DNA of 64,000 nucleotides from an uncultured Dermabacter sp. (GTDB lineage Bacteria > Actinomycetota > Actinomycetes > Actinomycetales > Dermabacteraceae). Position 1 is the first letter of the stretch; the number at the start of each line of letters is the position of its first letter. The stretch spans positions 1 to 64,000 of the forward strand of contig CAMXWV010000009.1 in assembly GCA_947252755.1 (NCBI GenBank). The letters are read 5' to 3'. Shown here piece after piece: positions 1 to 8,134 of this stretch. Below the pieces are notes generated by a model. That model did not search any database, was not told the DNA's origin, and saw only the letters and a program-made list of their open reading frames with translations. The position numbers were made by a program, and so were the translations under genes.

Positions 1-313
1 ACCCACCCACCAACCACCACACAAACCCCACCACCCAACCCGTGGCCAGCATCACCGCTCAAGCTCCTATCCGCGCGGGGGTCTGTTTGGTGGTGGCGTG
101 TACCGGCGGGTGCGTTCCCCCAAGCTCCTATTCGCGCGGCGGGGTCTGTTGCGCCAGTTCGGCGGGCCTGGGCCGGGTGAGAACAAGCTGGAACTAGCTC
201 TCAGGTGCGATTCCGCAGGTGCGGCGGGTCTGCTCTGTTCGGAAGAGGCCCACCACGACGCACTTCTTCGCAGCGAACCTCCGGCCCAGAGAGCAGCCAC
301 CCCGGCACAGCAG
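1..313. other. Gene-free stretch at left edge
   Basis: I see no convincing gene here. The first 45 bases are a C/A-rich low-complexity run with almost no G. Bases 60-150 hold a duplicated motif, listed separately. Possible reading frames have no recognisable protein and no ribosome binding site. The stretch lies just past the terminator of the tRNA-Ser gene. It may include the downstream end or regulatory region of a gene left of the window. Confidence 0.5.
60..150. repeat. Imperfect direct repeat, two copies
   Basis: The motif caagctcctat followed by a CGCGCGG core and GGTCTGTT occurs at 60-87 and again at 121-150, with a 33-base spacer. The copies differ by one substitution plus a small length change in the G-run. 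On the minus strand each copy contains a TAGGAG stretch that could act as a -10 box or a ribosome binding site. It may be a dispersed intergenic repeat or a local duplication. Confidence 0.5.
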
Positions 314-342
314 AAGGGCGCATCCGCGGTGGATGCGCCCTT
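314..342 (-). terminator. Rho-independent terminator after tRNA-Ser
   Basis: A perfect 12-bp inverted repeat (314-325 with 331-342) encloses a 5-nt loop. It begins 8 bases beyond the encoded CCA of the tRNA. On the minus strand the stem ends in CTT and is followed by a short mixed tract rather than a long U-run, as is common in high-GC actinobacteria. Confidence 0.8.
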
Positions 343-350
343 CATGGCTT

Positions 351-441
351 TGGCGGTAGCGGCGGGATTTGAACCCGCGGTGCGGGGTTGCCGCACACGA
401 CATTTCGAGTGTCGCACCTTCGGCCGCTCGGACACGCTACC
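351..441 (-). tRNA. tRNA-Ser (anticodon CGA)
   Basis: The minus strand folds into a 91-nt class II tRNA. The 7-bp acceptor stem (GGTAGCG with CGCTACC) is followed by discriminator G and an encoded CCA at 353-351. The anticodon stem CGACA/TGTCG encloses the loop CTCGAAA, giving anticodon CGA, which reads UCG serine codons. A long variable arm, typical of tRNA-Ser, precedes the T arm with GGTTCAAATCC. A strong hairpin terminator follows, and a promoter lies immediately upstream. Confidence 0.95.
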
Positions 442-448
442 GCTCTCA

Positions 449-477
449 ACCCTACTTCCATCATCCGGTCACGCCAA
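449..477 (-). promoter_or_regulatory. Promoter of tRNA-Ser
   Basis: On the minus strand a -35 TTGGCG (477-472) and a -10 TAGGGT (454-449) are separated by exactly 17 bp. The expected start site is near 442, one base from the mature tRNA 5' end at 441. The precursor would therefore have almost no 5' leader. Confidence 0.7.
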
Positions 478-554
478 GTTCACCTCAGACCGTGCGAGCG
501 AGGTCACCCGGGCTAGCGCAGCGAAAACCGGTCGCAGCGCCAAGGCGGCGTCGA

Positions 555-560
555 TAGGCT
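555..560 (+). promoter_or_regulatory. -10 box, leaderless start of oligopeptidase gene
   Basis: TAGGCT lies 7 nt before the ATG at 568 and no Shine-Dalgarno sequence is present. The layout matches a leaderless transcript starting at or next to the start codon. Confidence 0.55.
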
Positions 561-567
561 CGCCCGT

Positions 568-2886
568 ATGACTGAGCACTCAACCTCTGAACCCTCCGCC
601 TCTAACCACTCAACCTCTGAACCCTCCGCCTCTGAACACGGCGCCTCTGAACCCTCCGGCTCAGAACACTCCCCCGCTGCCCCTCCGGTTCCCGAACGCC
701 GCCCCTGGGAGCGCACCCACCACGGCGACACGGTGGTGGATCCCTTCGACTGGCTGCGGGATAAGGATGATCCCGCTGTGATCGCCCATCTTGAAGCGGA
801 AAATGCTTACACGGACGCCGTTACCCGCCATCTTGATCCGCTTGCCCGCACCATCGCGGAGGAGATCCGTTCGCATACGCAGGAGACCGACTCCTCCCTC
901 CCCTACCGCATGGGGGATTTCTGGTACATCACCCGCACCCGTGAGGGCGATGACTATCCGCGCTTCACGCGGCTGCCGGCTGCGGGAGAGCACGCGTCGG
1001 CGATCCCGGACGTTACCGAAGATGAGCTGCTGGAGGGTGAGGCGGTCATCCTTGACGCGCAGGCGATGGCGAAGGGCGAGGAGTTCTTCTCCCTGGGCGG
1101 TCTCACCATCAGCGACTGCGGCCGCTACATGGCGTATTCGCTGGACACCAGCGGCGGCGAGGTCTACGCGCTGCGGATCACCGACCTGGACACCGGCACG
1201 GTCATCGACTCCGCGGTCACCGAGGTGGGCTATGGGCTGGCTTTCTCTGCCGACGCATCCCACATCTTCTATACGACCAATGATGCCTCCTGGCGTCAGC
1301 ATCGCGTGTGGTCGCATCAGGTGGGCGGCCCGGCTGCTGATGACCGACTGGTGCTGGAGGAGCCGGATGAGAAGTTCATGCTCGGCTTCGCGCGTGCCCG
1401 CAACGGTCAGGCGCTGATTCTGCAGGCGAGCTCCCGCACCACCAGTGAGTGCTGGCTGCTTCCGCTGGATGATCCGGGTGCGGAGCCGCAGACGGTAGCG
1501 GGCCGCACCCCCGGTGTTGAGTACACGGTGGATCATGCCGGGGATCATCTGCTCGTGGTGCACAACCGTGATGTGGTGGGCTTTGAGCTCGCCGTCTGCC
1601 CGCTTGGTGCGATCGGGCCGGAGGGCGCGTCCTCCTGGTCGCGGGTGCTGGCTGCCGGGGAGGGTGAGCGGATCGAGGATGTTGATGCGTTTGCTGCTCA
1701 TCTTGCGCTGTCGATGCGCTCGGGCGGCCTGCCGGCGGTGCGCGTGATTCCCCGTGCGAAGGCGGAGGTCGCATCAAGCACGCGGAGTGCCCCAGAAGCG
1801 CGGAGTGCCCAAGCCGCATGGAATGGCTCAGATGCGTGGAGTACCCAGGCCGCGTGGGATATCAGCCACGGCGGTGAGCTCGACGCGGTGGAGATGTCCC
1901 ACAACCGGGACTATGACCTCACCACAATCCGCTACACCCTTGAGTCCATGCTCACCCCGGTGACCTATGCCGAGGTGGACGCGCTCGGCGGTTCGGACCA
2001 GGAGCCGCGGGTGCTGAAGGTGGCGCCGGTGCCGAACTTCGACCCGGAGAAGTACCGGGAGCACCGCCTGTGGGCGGTGGCTCAGGACGGCACCCGGATC
2101 CCGATCTCCCTGGTGCACCGCGCGGAGCTCTCCGCTGACGGCACCAACCCCGGGTTCCTCTACGGGTACGGCTCGTACGAGATCCCGTCGGACCCGTCCC
2201 TGGTGCGCTCCTGGCTGAGCCTGCTGGACCGCGGCGTGGTGGTGGCGATCGCCCATGTGCGCGGCGGCGGTGAGATGGGCCGTGAATGGTACGAAGACGG
2301 GAAGCTGCTGGCAAAGAAGAACACGTTCACGGACTTTGTGGACTGCGCCCGCCACCTCGTGGCCGAAGGCTGGTTCAACCAGGACCGGGTGGCAGCGGAG
2401 GGCGGCAGTGCGGGCGGTCTGCTGATGGGCGCGGTGGCGAACCTTGCTCCCGACGCGTTCCGTGTGATCCACGCCCGCGTGCCGTTCGTGGATGCGCTCA
2501 CCACCATCTTGGACCCGTCTCTTCCGCTCACGGTGGGCGAATGGGAGGAGTGGGGGAACCCGCTGGAGGATCCGGAGGTGTACCAGTACATGAAGGAGTA
2601 CTCCCCGTACGAGAACATTCAGGCCGTGCAGTATCCCGCGATCCTGGCCACCACATCCCTCAATGACATCCGCGTGTTCTTCGTGGAGCCGGCGAAGTGG
2701 GTGGCGCGTCTGCGGGAGGTGACGCTGAACTATTCGGGCGGCGAGCCGCAGCATCCGATCCTGTTCAAGATCGAGATGGTGGCCGGTCATGGCGGGAAGT
2801 CTGGCCGGTATGAGCAGTGGAAGCAGCGGGGCGAGGAGTTCGCATTCATCCTGGATCAGATCGGGGCGCGCGAGCTGCTTCGCTGA
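568..2886 (+). CDS. S9 family peptidase, oligopeptidase B type
   Basis: The protein has 772 aa: an N-terminal beta-propeller that gates access, and a C-terminal alpha/beta-hydrolase domain that cleaves short peptides, typically after basic residues in oligopeptidase B (family knowledge). The catalytic triad is readable: Ser614 in GGSAGG, Asp700 in SLNDIR and His741 in AGHGGKSG. Spacing matches the OpB family. No signal peptide is seen, so it should be cytoplasmic. Two features are odd: residues 4-43 are a 10-residue degenerate repeat ahead of the usual RPWERTHHGD start, and a low-complexity Ala/Ser/Trp insert lies near residues 399-428 in the propeller. Translation may be leaderless from ATG 568. 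The 3' end faces the convergent YkvI-like gene 41 bp away. Confidence 0.9.
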   Translation: MTEHSTSEPSASNHSTSEPSASEHGASEPSGSEHSPAAPPVPERRPWERTHHGDTVVDPFDWLRDKDDPAVIAHLEAENAYTDAVTRHLDPLARTIAEEIRSHTQETDSSLPYRMGDFWYITRTREGDDYPRFTRLPAAGEHASAIPDVTEDELLEGEAVILDAQAMAKGEEFFSLGGLTISDCGRYMAYSLDTSGGEVYALRITDLDTGTVIDSAVTEVGYGLAFSADASHIFYTTNDASWRQHRVWSHQVGGPAADDRLVLEEPDEKFMLGFARARNGQALILQASSRTTSECWLLPLDDPGAEPQTVAGRTPGVEYTVDHAGDHLLVVHNRDVVGFELAVCPLGAIGPEGASSWSRVLAAGEGERIEDVDAFAAHLALSMRSGGLPAVRVIPRAKAEVASSTRSAPEARSAQAAWNGSDAWSTQAAWDISHGGELDAVEMSHNRDYDLTTIRYTLESMLTPVTYAEVDALGGSDQEPRVLKVAPVPNFDPEKYREHRLWAVAQDGTRIPISLVHRAELSADGTNPGFLYGYGSYEIPSDPSLVRSWLSLLDRGVVVAIAHVRGGGEMGREWYEDGKLLAKKNTFTDFVDCARHLVAEGWFNQDRVAAEGGSAGGLLMGAVANLAPDAFRVIHARVPFVDALTTILDPSLPLTVGEWEEWGNPLEDPEVYQYMKEYSPYENIQAVQYPAILATTSLNDIRVFFVEPAKWVARLREVTLNYSGGEPQHPILFKIEMVAGHGGKSGRYEQWKQRGEEFAFILDQIGARELLR
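577..696 (+). repeat. 30-bp tandem repeat in oligopeptidase N-terminus
   Basis: Units at 577-606, 607-636 and 637-666 encode HSTSEPSASN, HSTSEPSASE and HGASEPSGSE. A decayed fourth unit at 667-696 encodes HSPAAPPVPE. The first two DNA copies are nearly identical, which suggests recent slippage. The repeat lies upstream of the conserved propeller start. Confidence 0.85.
1781..1846 (+). repeat. Decayed in-frame repeat inside oligopeptidase
   Basis: The motif GCGGAGTGCCC occurs at 1782-1792 and 1800-1810, with a variant GTGGAGTACCC at 1836-1846. Flanking CCGCATGGA and CCGCGTGGGA are also similar. The region encodes a Ser/Ala/Trp-rich insert in the propeller domain. Confidence 0.6.
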
Positions 2887-2927
2887 GCAGCCCGGCGCCC
2901 CGGCTGAGGGTGCAGGAGATGAGGAGA

Positions 2928-4157
2928 TCAGCGGGAGCTGGTCTCCTCCTCATTCGCCTCCTGCAGCTCTTCGTCCATATCGATTGCGTCGCGGTTGATG
3001 GCGATGGAGCCGGTGGAGGTGCGTTCGCCCTCCGGGATCCAGCCGCTCTTACCTGTGGTCAGGCGCCGAATCACGGTGATCACCATCAGGCCGATGAACA
3101 CCGCGCCCACAAAGCCGTTGATGCCGTACACCAGGCTGACCATCTTCGAGAACGGCAGCACCAGGCCCACCAGGGTGCCGAGCACAGCCAGGGCGATCGT
3201 CAGGTACTTGAACTGCTTGGTGGAGTCCTTGTAGAAGCGGCTGGACACCGTCCACAGCAGCGGCACGGCCGTGGTGTAGATCCCGGCCAGGATCATCACC
3301 GAGATGCCGGCGCCGATCCACGGGGCCAGCTCATTCGCAAGGATCAGCATCGGGATCTCGGTGCCGGCCACAGCTTCGATATTGGCGAGCAGACCCAGGC
3401 CCACCACCATGCAGGCGAGGGCGAACACCACTGCGCCCAGCGCACCGCCCGACGCGGCCTCACGGCGGCTGGACGCGCTCTTGCCCAACGCGGTGAGAAA
3501 CGCTGCCAGCCACAGCATGCAGAAGCCCACGTAGGAGAGGGCTGAGAAGTACCAGGTGCTCGCGGCGAGGTTCAGATCAAGGGTGGGAGTGAGCTCGGAG
3601 CCGCGGACGATGCCGGTCTTCGCCACGACGATGCCCACCACGCCGAGGCCCACGGCGATGACCACGATCAGCGGGCCGATCTTGCCGATCACGTCCACCA
3701 GGGAGGACAGGCCGAACCACACCGTGATGCCCACCGCAATCGCCAGCAGGCTGCCGCCCAGATATTGGCTGAGCCCATAGTGCTCTTTGAAGACGGCGCC
3801 GGCGCCGGCCACCATCACGGTAAAGGACAGGAACACGAACAGAATCGAGAAGAAGTCGTAGAACCCGCCGATCCACCGGCCGCCGTAATAGCGGAACACC
3901 AGGGAAGGGCGAGCGAGCTTCTCGCGCTGACCGGTGGTGAAGAGCTCCACGGCCACGAAGGTCATGAGGATCATGACGATACTGCCGGTGCCAAGGATTC
4001 CCCACAGCCCAAAGCCCGCGTAGTACTGCAGGATCTCCTGCCCGGTTGCGAATCCGGAGCCGATGAGGAACGCCATGATCGCGCCGGCGTAGGTCAGCAC
4101 GCGCAGAATGTGCACGCGCTCCTTGGTGTGGTAGTCGAGGTAGGGCCGTTTGGCCAT
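2928..4157 (-). CDS. YkvI-like APC-superfamily membrane transporter
   Basis: The protein has 409 aa and about 11 hydrophobic segments. Its first helix carries GAIMAFLIGSGFATGQEI, the glycine-rich unwound-helix signature of LeuT-fold (APC superfamily) transporters and of the YkvI family. The substrate is unknown, though relatives resemble amino-acid or nucleobase symporters. The acidic cytoplasmic tail ends in EELQEANEEETSSR. The ATG at 4157 has a strong AAAGGAGA ribosome binding site 8 nt upstream. A 12-bp AT-rich palindrome lies about 65 bp upstream of the start and may be its operator. It is transcribed alone and converges on the oligopeptidase gene. Confidence 0.8.
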   Translation of the reverse strand: MAKRPYLDYHTKERVHILRVLTYAGAIMAFLIGSGFATGQEILQYYAGFGLWGILGTGSIVMILMTFVAVELFTTGQREKLARPSLVFRYYGGRWIGGFYDFFSILFVFLSFTVMVAGAGAVFKEHYGLSQYLGGSLLAIAVGITVWFGLSSLVDVIGKIGPLIVVIAVGLGVVGIVVAKTGIVRGSELTPTLDLNLAASTWYFSALSYVGFCMLWLAAFLTALGKSASSRREAASGGALGAVVFALACMVVGLGLLANIEAVAGTEIPMLILANELAPWIGAGISVMILAGIYTTAVPLLWTVSSRFYKDSTKQFKYLTIALAVLGTLVGLVLPFSKMVSLVYGINGFVGAVFIGLMVITVIRRLTTGKSGWIPEGERTSTGSIAINRDAIDMDEELQEANEEETSSR

Positions 4158-4221
4158 CAGTGCAATCTCCTTTGAATGCCGTCTGCTGCTGACTATGCTC
4201 AGCCGTCAGGCTGTAACACAA

Positions 4222-4233
4222 TTGATATATCAA
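4222..4233. promoter_or_regulatory. Palindrome TTGATATATCAA, candidate operator
   Basis: A perfect 12-bp palindrome made almost entirely of A/T stands out in this GC-rich region. It lies in the 111-bp gap upstream of the YkvI-like gene and downstream of the unknown membrane-protein gene. Such dyads are typical sites for GntR- or TetR-type dimers. Which regulator binds it is unknown. Confidence 0.5.
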
Positions 4234-4268
4234 GCATTCGGCATTCGAGGCAACCGCTCCTCACGGCA

Positions 4269-6308
4269 TCAACGCGGCTCCTGATCTCCGGACGGGGCCC
4301 AGGGCTGGGTGCCGCTGCCCGGGTAGACCGGCGGCGCAGGCGGCTCCTGCTGTCCAGTCGCAGACGGCTGATTCGGCCGAGCGGCTCCCTGCTCAGGCAC
4401 CGCCGGCTGACCTGGCTGCACCGGCGGTCGGCCGGGATACATCGGCCCCGTGGGATTCGCGGAGTTCACCGGCGGCACCGGCTGATGCGGAGCGATTGGA
4501 CTCACTCCTGTGACGGGCTGCTCCGGATTACTGCCGGTCCCGGCTGCGGCGACGCTGCCCGCTCCGGCGGCGCTGCCTGCTTCAGAGGCACTATGCGCCC
4601 CGGGGGCGCTCTGTGCGCCGGAGGTTCCCCCTCCTCCGAAGCTGTTCTGCGCACCCTCGGCAAGCGCCCTGATGCGGGAGAAGTCCACCCCCTCAAGGGG
4701 ACGGGTGGCCTCCAGTGCCCCATCGGGAGCGGGAGCGAAGCTCCGAGTCAGCAGGTTCGCGCGGAACCAGTCGGTGAGCACCGGCGGCAGGAAGGGCAGC
4801 ACGAACGGGACGGCAAAGCGCGCGATCAGCTCCACCACCAGGCCCCAGAAGAACGCCAGCAGCGGGAACCACGCGGGAATGCCTGCGGAAAAACCTACGT
4901 CTCCTATGAATACGCTCTGCACGCTGAAGTCGAAGACGATGCGGCCCACGAACATCAGACCCAGAGCGCCCACGAAATATGCGACCGGCAGGGCTGCCCA
5001 GGAGGTCACAATCGATGCCGCATTGCCCGGCACCGTGAAGCGTCCGCGAGACCAGAGCAGCGACACCAGCAGAAGCGCCACGATCCCCACCGCAAGCGAC
5101 AGCAGAATCACGTACCACGGCGCATCGGCCAGCGTCACGGTTCCGCTCCCAACAATGCTGCCAGCGCCCCCCTTCACGCTGATGCCGGACAGGGACAGCA
5201 TCGAGATGACCAGGCCGCCCGCCAGGGAGCCGAACAGCGGCAGCAGGAACAGTCCCGCAGCGATCTGCTTGATCTCGAGCTCACCCGCGATCAGCCCCGA
5301 AAGCACCAGTGCCACCAGCCCCAGCACCGCAAGGATCACGCCATGCAGCAGCGCCGCCTTATACGCCACAAACAGCTCACTCACCGCAGCCCACCAGCGC
5401 GGCCGCTGCGCACCACTGACCTGACCCACTGTCACGCAGAGGGACACAATGAACCACAGCCCAAAGAATGTGGCCACACCGGACGCATCCACCCGCGCAC
5501 CGTCTTCACGCAGCGCGAAGATGAAGGGAATAGCCGTGCCGAGGATCGCCACCAGGAACCCGCCCAGCAGTGACGACAGCCAAATATGCAGCAGGCTTGG
5601 GCGGCTGCTGAGGCGCTGAATGATCCGCCCGCCGGCGAATGAGCCGAGCACCAGTCCAAGGAAGGGCAGCAGCGGCACCAGCAGCAGGCTGAACTGAGCC
5701 ACGTTCTCCTCCCCACCGGAGAACACGCCGAGGCCGCCCATCGCAGCAAGGTGGAACGGCAGCGTGAGCAGCACCCAACCAGCGCCCAGATCCGAGGGGT
5801 CGATGGAGGAGATGCTGAACGATCCGCTCGAGGCTCCAGAAGGCTCCGCGCCGATCATCGCAGCAATCAGCAGGCTCACCAGTGTGATCGCCGACGCGAC
5901 CACGGCCGTGATATAGCCGGCCATGGAGGCCGCCACTGCCGGCAGCGGATTGCCCAGGCCAAGCGCTGATGCGCGAGCGCTGAACTGGGCGGCCATCTCC
6001 GCTGCAGTGGGCTGCTGCTGCGTCTGCGGACCGGTGTGCTCCGCGGGCCCCTGGCCGGTGTGCTCAGCGGACTGCTGGCCTGCCGGCTGTGAGGGCTGCG
6101 GACCGGTGTGCTCAGCGGACTGCTGCCCGGCCGGATACTGCGGCTGCTGAGGATACTGCGGCGGCTGCTGTGGCTGCTGTGGCTGCTGGCCTGGATACAC
6201 CGGCTGCTGGCCCGGGTAGGCCGGCTGCTGGCCCGGATACACCGGGTCCTGCTGCGCAGGATTCGGATTGACCGGTCCCGACTGGGGCGGCTGCGGGGGA
6301 TGGGACAT
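4269..6308 (-). CDS. Unknown multi-pass membrane protein with YPGQQP repeats
   Basis: I do not recognise the family. The 679-aa protein has three parts. Residues 1-110 are cytoplasmic-type low complexity with tandem YPGQQP units, then QSAEHTG/PAEHTGP units. Residues about 120-525 hold around ten hydrophobic segments. Residues 550-679 form another Ala/Ser/Gly- then Pro-rich tail. No enzyme motif is visible. Pro/Gln-rich tails flanking membrane domains are common in actinobacterial cell-envelope proteins. The ATG at 6308 has GGAAGG 6 nt upstream. A possible promoter -10 TAGATT lies at 6391-6386. It follows metQ on the same strand but is separated by 111 bp and an inverted repeat. Confidence 0.7.
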   Translation of the reverse strand: MSHPPQPPQSGPVNPNPAQQDPVYPGQQPAYPGQQPVYPGQQPQQPQQPPQYPQQPQYPAGQQSAEHTGPQPSQPAGQQSAEHTGQGPAEHTGPQTQQQPTAAEMAAQFSARASALGLGNPLPAVAASMAGYITAVVASAITLVSLLIAAMIGAEPSGASSGSFSISSIDPSDLGAGWVLLTLPFHLAAMGGLGVFSGGEENVAQFSLLLVPLLPFLGLVLGSFAGGRIIQRLSSRPSLLHIWLSSLLGGFLVAILGTAIPFIFALREDGARVDASGVATFFGLWFIVSLCVTVGQVSGAQRPRWWAAVSELFVAYKAALLHGVILAVLGLVALVLSGLIAGELEIKQIAAGLFLLPLFGSLAGGLVISMLSLSGISVKGGAGSIVGSGTVTLADAPWYVILLSLAVGIVALLLVSLLWSRGRFTVPGNAASIVTSWAALPVAYFVGALGLMFVGRIVFDFSVQSVFIGDVGFSAGIPAWFPLLAFFWGLVVELIARFAVPFVLPFLPPVLTDWFRANLLTRSFAPAPDGALEATRPLEGVDFSRIRALAEGAQNSFGGGGTSGAQSAPGAHSASEAGSAAGAGSVAAAGTGSNPEQPVTGVSPIAPHQPVPPVNSANPTGPMYPGRPPVQPGQPAVPEQGAARPNQPSATGQQEPPAPPVYPGSGTQPWAPSGDQEPR

Positions 6309-6373
6309 CGTGCACCTTCCGGGTGGGGAACAAGAACCGCGCCCCTGCCCGAGAGCAGACGGCGCGGCGGTCG

Positions 6374-6408
6374 GTCAGCGGCCCCAATCTACAGCAAGGA
6401 CCGCTGAC
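6374..6408 (-). terminator. Inverted repeat after metQ
   Basis: GTCAGCGG (6408-6401) and CCGCTGAC (6381-6374) form an 8-bp stem with a 19-nt loop, 12 nt after the metQ stop. There is no U-tract, and the loop contains a TAGATT -10-like box for the next gene. It may be a weak terminator or an operator. Confidence 0.35.
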
Positions 6409-6419
6409 TGGAGGACATA

Positions 6420-7256
6420 TCAGAAGGCCGGGATGACCGAGCCGTCCTTATAGGTGTCCTGGATGAACTTCTTCACCTCAGCTGAGTGCAGCAGCTCCTC
6501 CAGCTTCTTGATGTCCTCGTTCCCATCGTCCTCGGTGCGCCAGGCCAGGATGTTCGCGTTCGGGTTGTCCTCACCCGGTTCGATGAAGATCGAGTCCTCT
6601 GAGGGGGTGAGTCCGGCTTCGATGGCGTAGTTGCCGTTGACCACGGCTGCGCCGAAGTCTTTCAGCGAGCGCGGGATCATCGCGGCCTCCAGCTCCGTGA
6701 AGGTCAGATTCTTCGCGTTCTCGGACACATCATCCGGAGTGGCTGCGGTCATCTCCACACCGTCCTTGACCGTGAGCACGCCGGCAGACTGCAGCACGAA
6801 CAGAGCGCGGCCGCGGTTGGTGGGATCGTTCGGGATGGCCACCTCAGCGCCGTCAGCGATCTCTTCCGGGCTCTTCGCCGTTTCGGAGTACACGCCCATC
6901 GGCTCCACGTGCACGCCCTTGCCCGGGGTGAACGCAAAATCATTCGCCTTGGTCTCGGTCTCGAAGTAGGGGATCGACATGTAGAAGTTCGCGTCGAGAT
7001 CCTTCGTGGCGAGATCCTTGTTCGGCATGATGTAGTCCGTGTATTCCTTGATCTCGATGCTGATGCCGGCATCCTCCGCAAGGTTGTCGCGGACGAACTC
7101 GAGGATCTTGGCGTGCGGCACGGGGCTCGCACCCACCACCACGGTGCCCTTCTTGCCGCCGGACTCGGTGACGCCGGCGCCGCAGGCGCTCAGCACCCCG
7201 AGGCCGGCCAGCGAAGCACCGGCAGCGAACAGGGAGCGACGAGTGAACTGGGACAT
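6420..7256 (-). CDS. metQ: Methionine-binding lipoprotein MetQ
   Basis: The protein has 278 aa. The N-terminus is a twin-Arg-like lipoprotein signal (FTRRSLFAAG) ending in a lipobox LSAC, so the mature protein is anchored at Cys. The mature part starts VVVGASPVPHAKILEFV and contains EYTDYIMPNKDLATKDLDANF, characteristic of NlpA/MetQ substrate-binding proteins for methionine. The ATG at 7256 has AGGAGA 5 nt upstream. It is the third gene after metN and metI, with a 179-bp gap that could hold an extra promoter to raise binding-protein levels. Narrow specificity (D- or L-methionine, related amino acids) is inferred from the family. Confidence 0.92.
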   Translation of the reverse strand: MSQFTRRSLFAAGASLAGLGVLSACGAGVTESGGKKGTVVVGASPVPHAKILEFVRDNLAEDAGISIEIKEYTDYIMPNKDLATKDLDANFYMSIPYFETETKANDFAFTPGKGVHVEPMGVYSETAKSPEEIADGAEVAIPNDPTNRGRALFVLQSAGVLTVKDGVEMTAATPDDVSENAKNLTFTELEAAMIPRSLKDFGAAVVNGNYAIEAGLTPSEDSIFIEPGEDNPNANILAWRTEDDGNEDIKKLEELLHSAEVKKFIQDTYKDGSVIPAF

Positions 7257-7435
7257 GGATTCTCCTGTGAAGATGGGGCCCTGAACGGGCCGAACGAACT
7301 CAGTGTGCGGCAGCTCGCGCACACAAGCGAATCAGCGTGTCACACACTGTCATAGAGGCCCGGGCAGCCGTCAGTGCGCCGCACGCTGCGGTCATCGAGA
7401 CCCTACGGTTATCGAGGGGTGCGTCGCTGGCTGGC

Positions 7436-8134
7436 TCAGCGCGCGCGATGGTCTGCCCGCTTGGCAAGGAAGTCACCCAGCAGCTGCACGGCCACCACAA
7501 TCACCACCAGCACGAGCACCGTTGCCACCATGACCACGTTGTTATAGCTCTGGTAGCCCTTGCGGAAAGCGAGATCGCCCAGGCCGCCGGCGCCCACAGT
7601 GCCCGCCATCGCGGTATAGCCGATCACGCCAATCGTGGTGGTGGTGACCGCGGAGATCAAGCCGGGCATCGCCTCAGCAAGCAGCACCTGGCGGATGATC
7701 TGAAAGCGCGTGGCGCCCATCATCTCCACCGCCTCGATCTTGCCGGAGGGGATCTCCCGCAGCGCTGTCTCCACCAGGCGCGCCAGGAACGGCACGGACG
7801 CCACCGTGAGAGACACGATCGCAGCGTCCGGGCCGGTGGATCGCTTCACCACGAATGTGGCCACCGGGATCAGCGCGATGATCAGAATAATGAAGGGGAA
7901 GCTGCGCAGGATGTTAACCACCGACGCGATCACGGTGTACGCACGGCGCGCCGCCGGAGACTTCGACCGGGACGTTTCAAACAGCAGCACCCCGAGCGGC
8001 ACCCCGAGCAGCGCGGTCAGCGCCATGGTCCACAGCACCATGTAGATCGTGATCCAGGTGTTGATCCACAGCGACGAGTTCACCGTGGAGGAGGTGAACA
8101 CCGGATCGCTCAGCCAGTCCATGATCGTGTTCAT
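7436..8134 (-). CDS. metI: Methionine ABC transporter permease MetI
   Basis: The protein has 232 aa and five to six membrane helices. It carries the MetI-type coupling region (EAMPGLISAVTTTTIGVIGY) and the run MAGTVGAGGLGDLAFRKGYQ, a strong MetI signature. The start ATG overlaps the metN stop by four bases (ATGA), so the two are translationally coupled. It forms the membrane channel of the importer with MetN as ATPase and MetQ as binding lipoprotein. Confidence 0.93.
   Translation of the reverse strand: MNTIMDWLSDPVFTSSTVNSSLWINTWITIYMVLWTMALTALLGVPLGVLLFETSRSKSPAARRAYTVIASVVNILRSFPFIILIIALIPVATFVVKRSTGPDAAIVSLTVASVPFLARLVETALREIPSGKIEAVEMMGATRFQIIRQVLLAEAMPGLISAVTTTTIGVIGYTAMAGTVGAGGLGDLAFRKGYQSYNNVVMVATVLVLVVIVVAVQLLGDFLAKRADHRAR

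Noticed and set aside
7257..7435. Riboswitch between metI and metQ
   Set aside because: I could not find an S-box or SAM-binding fold, and the gap has no convincing terminator or anti-terminator pair.
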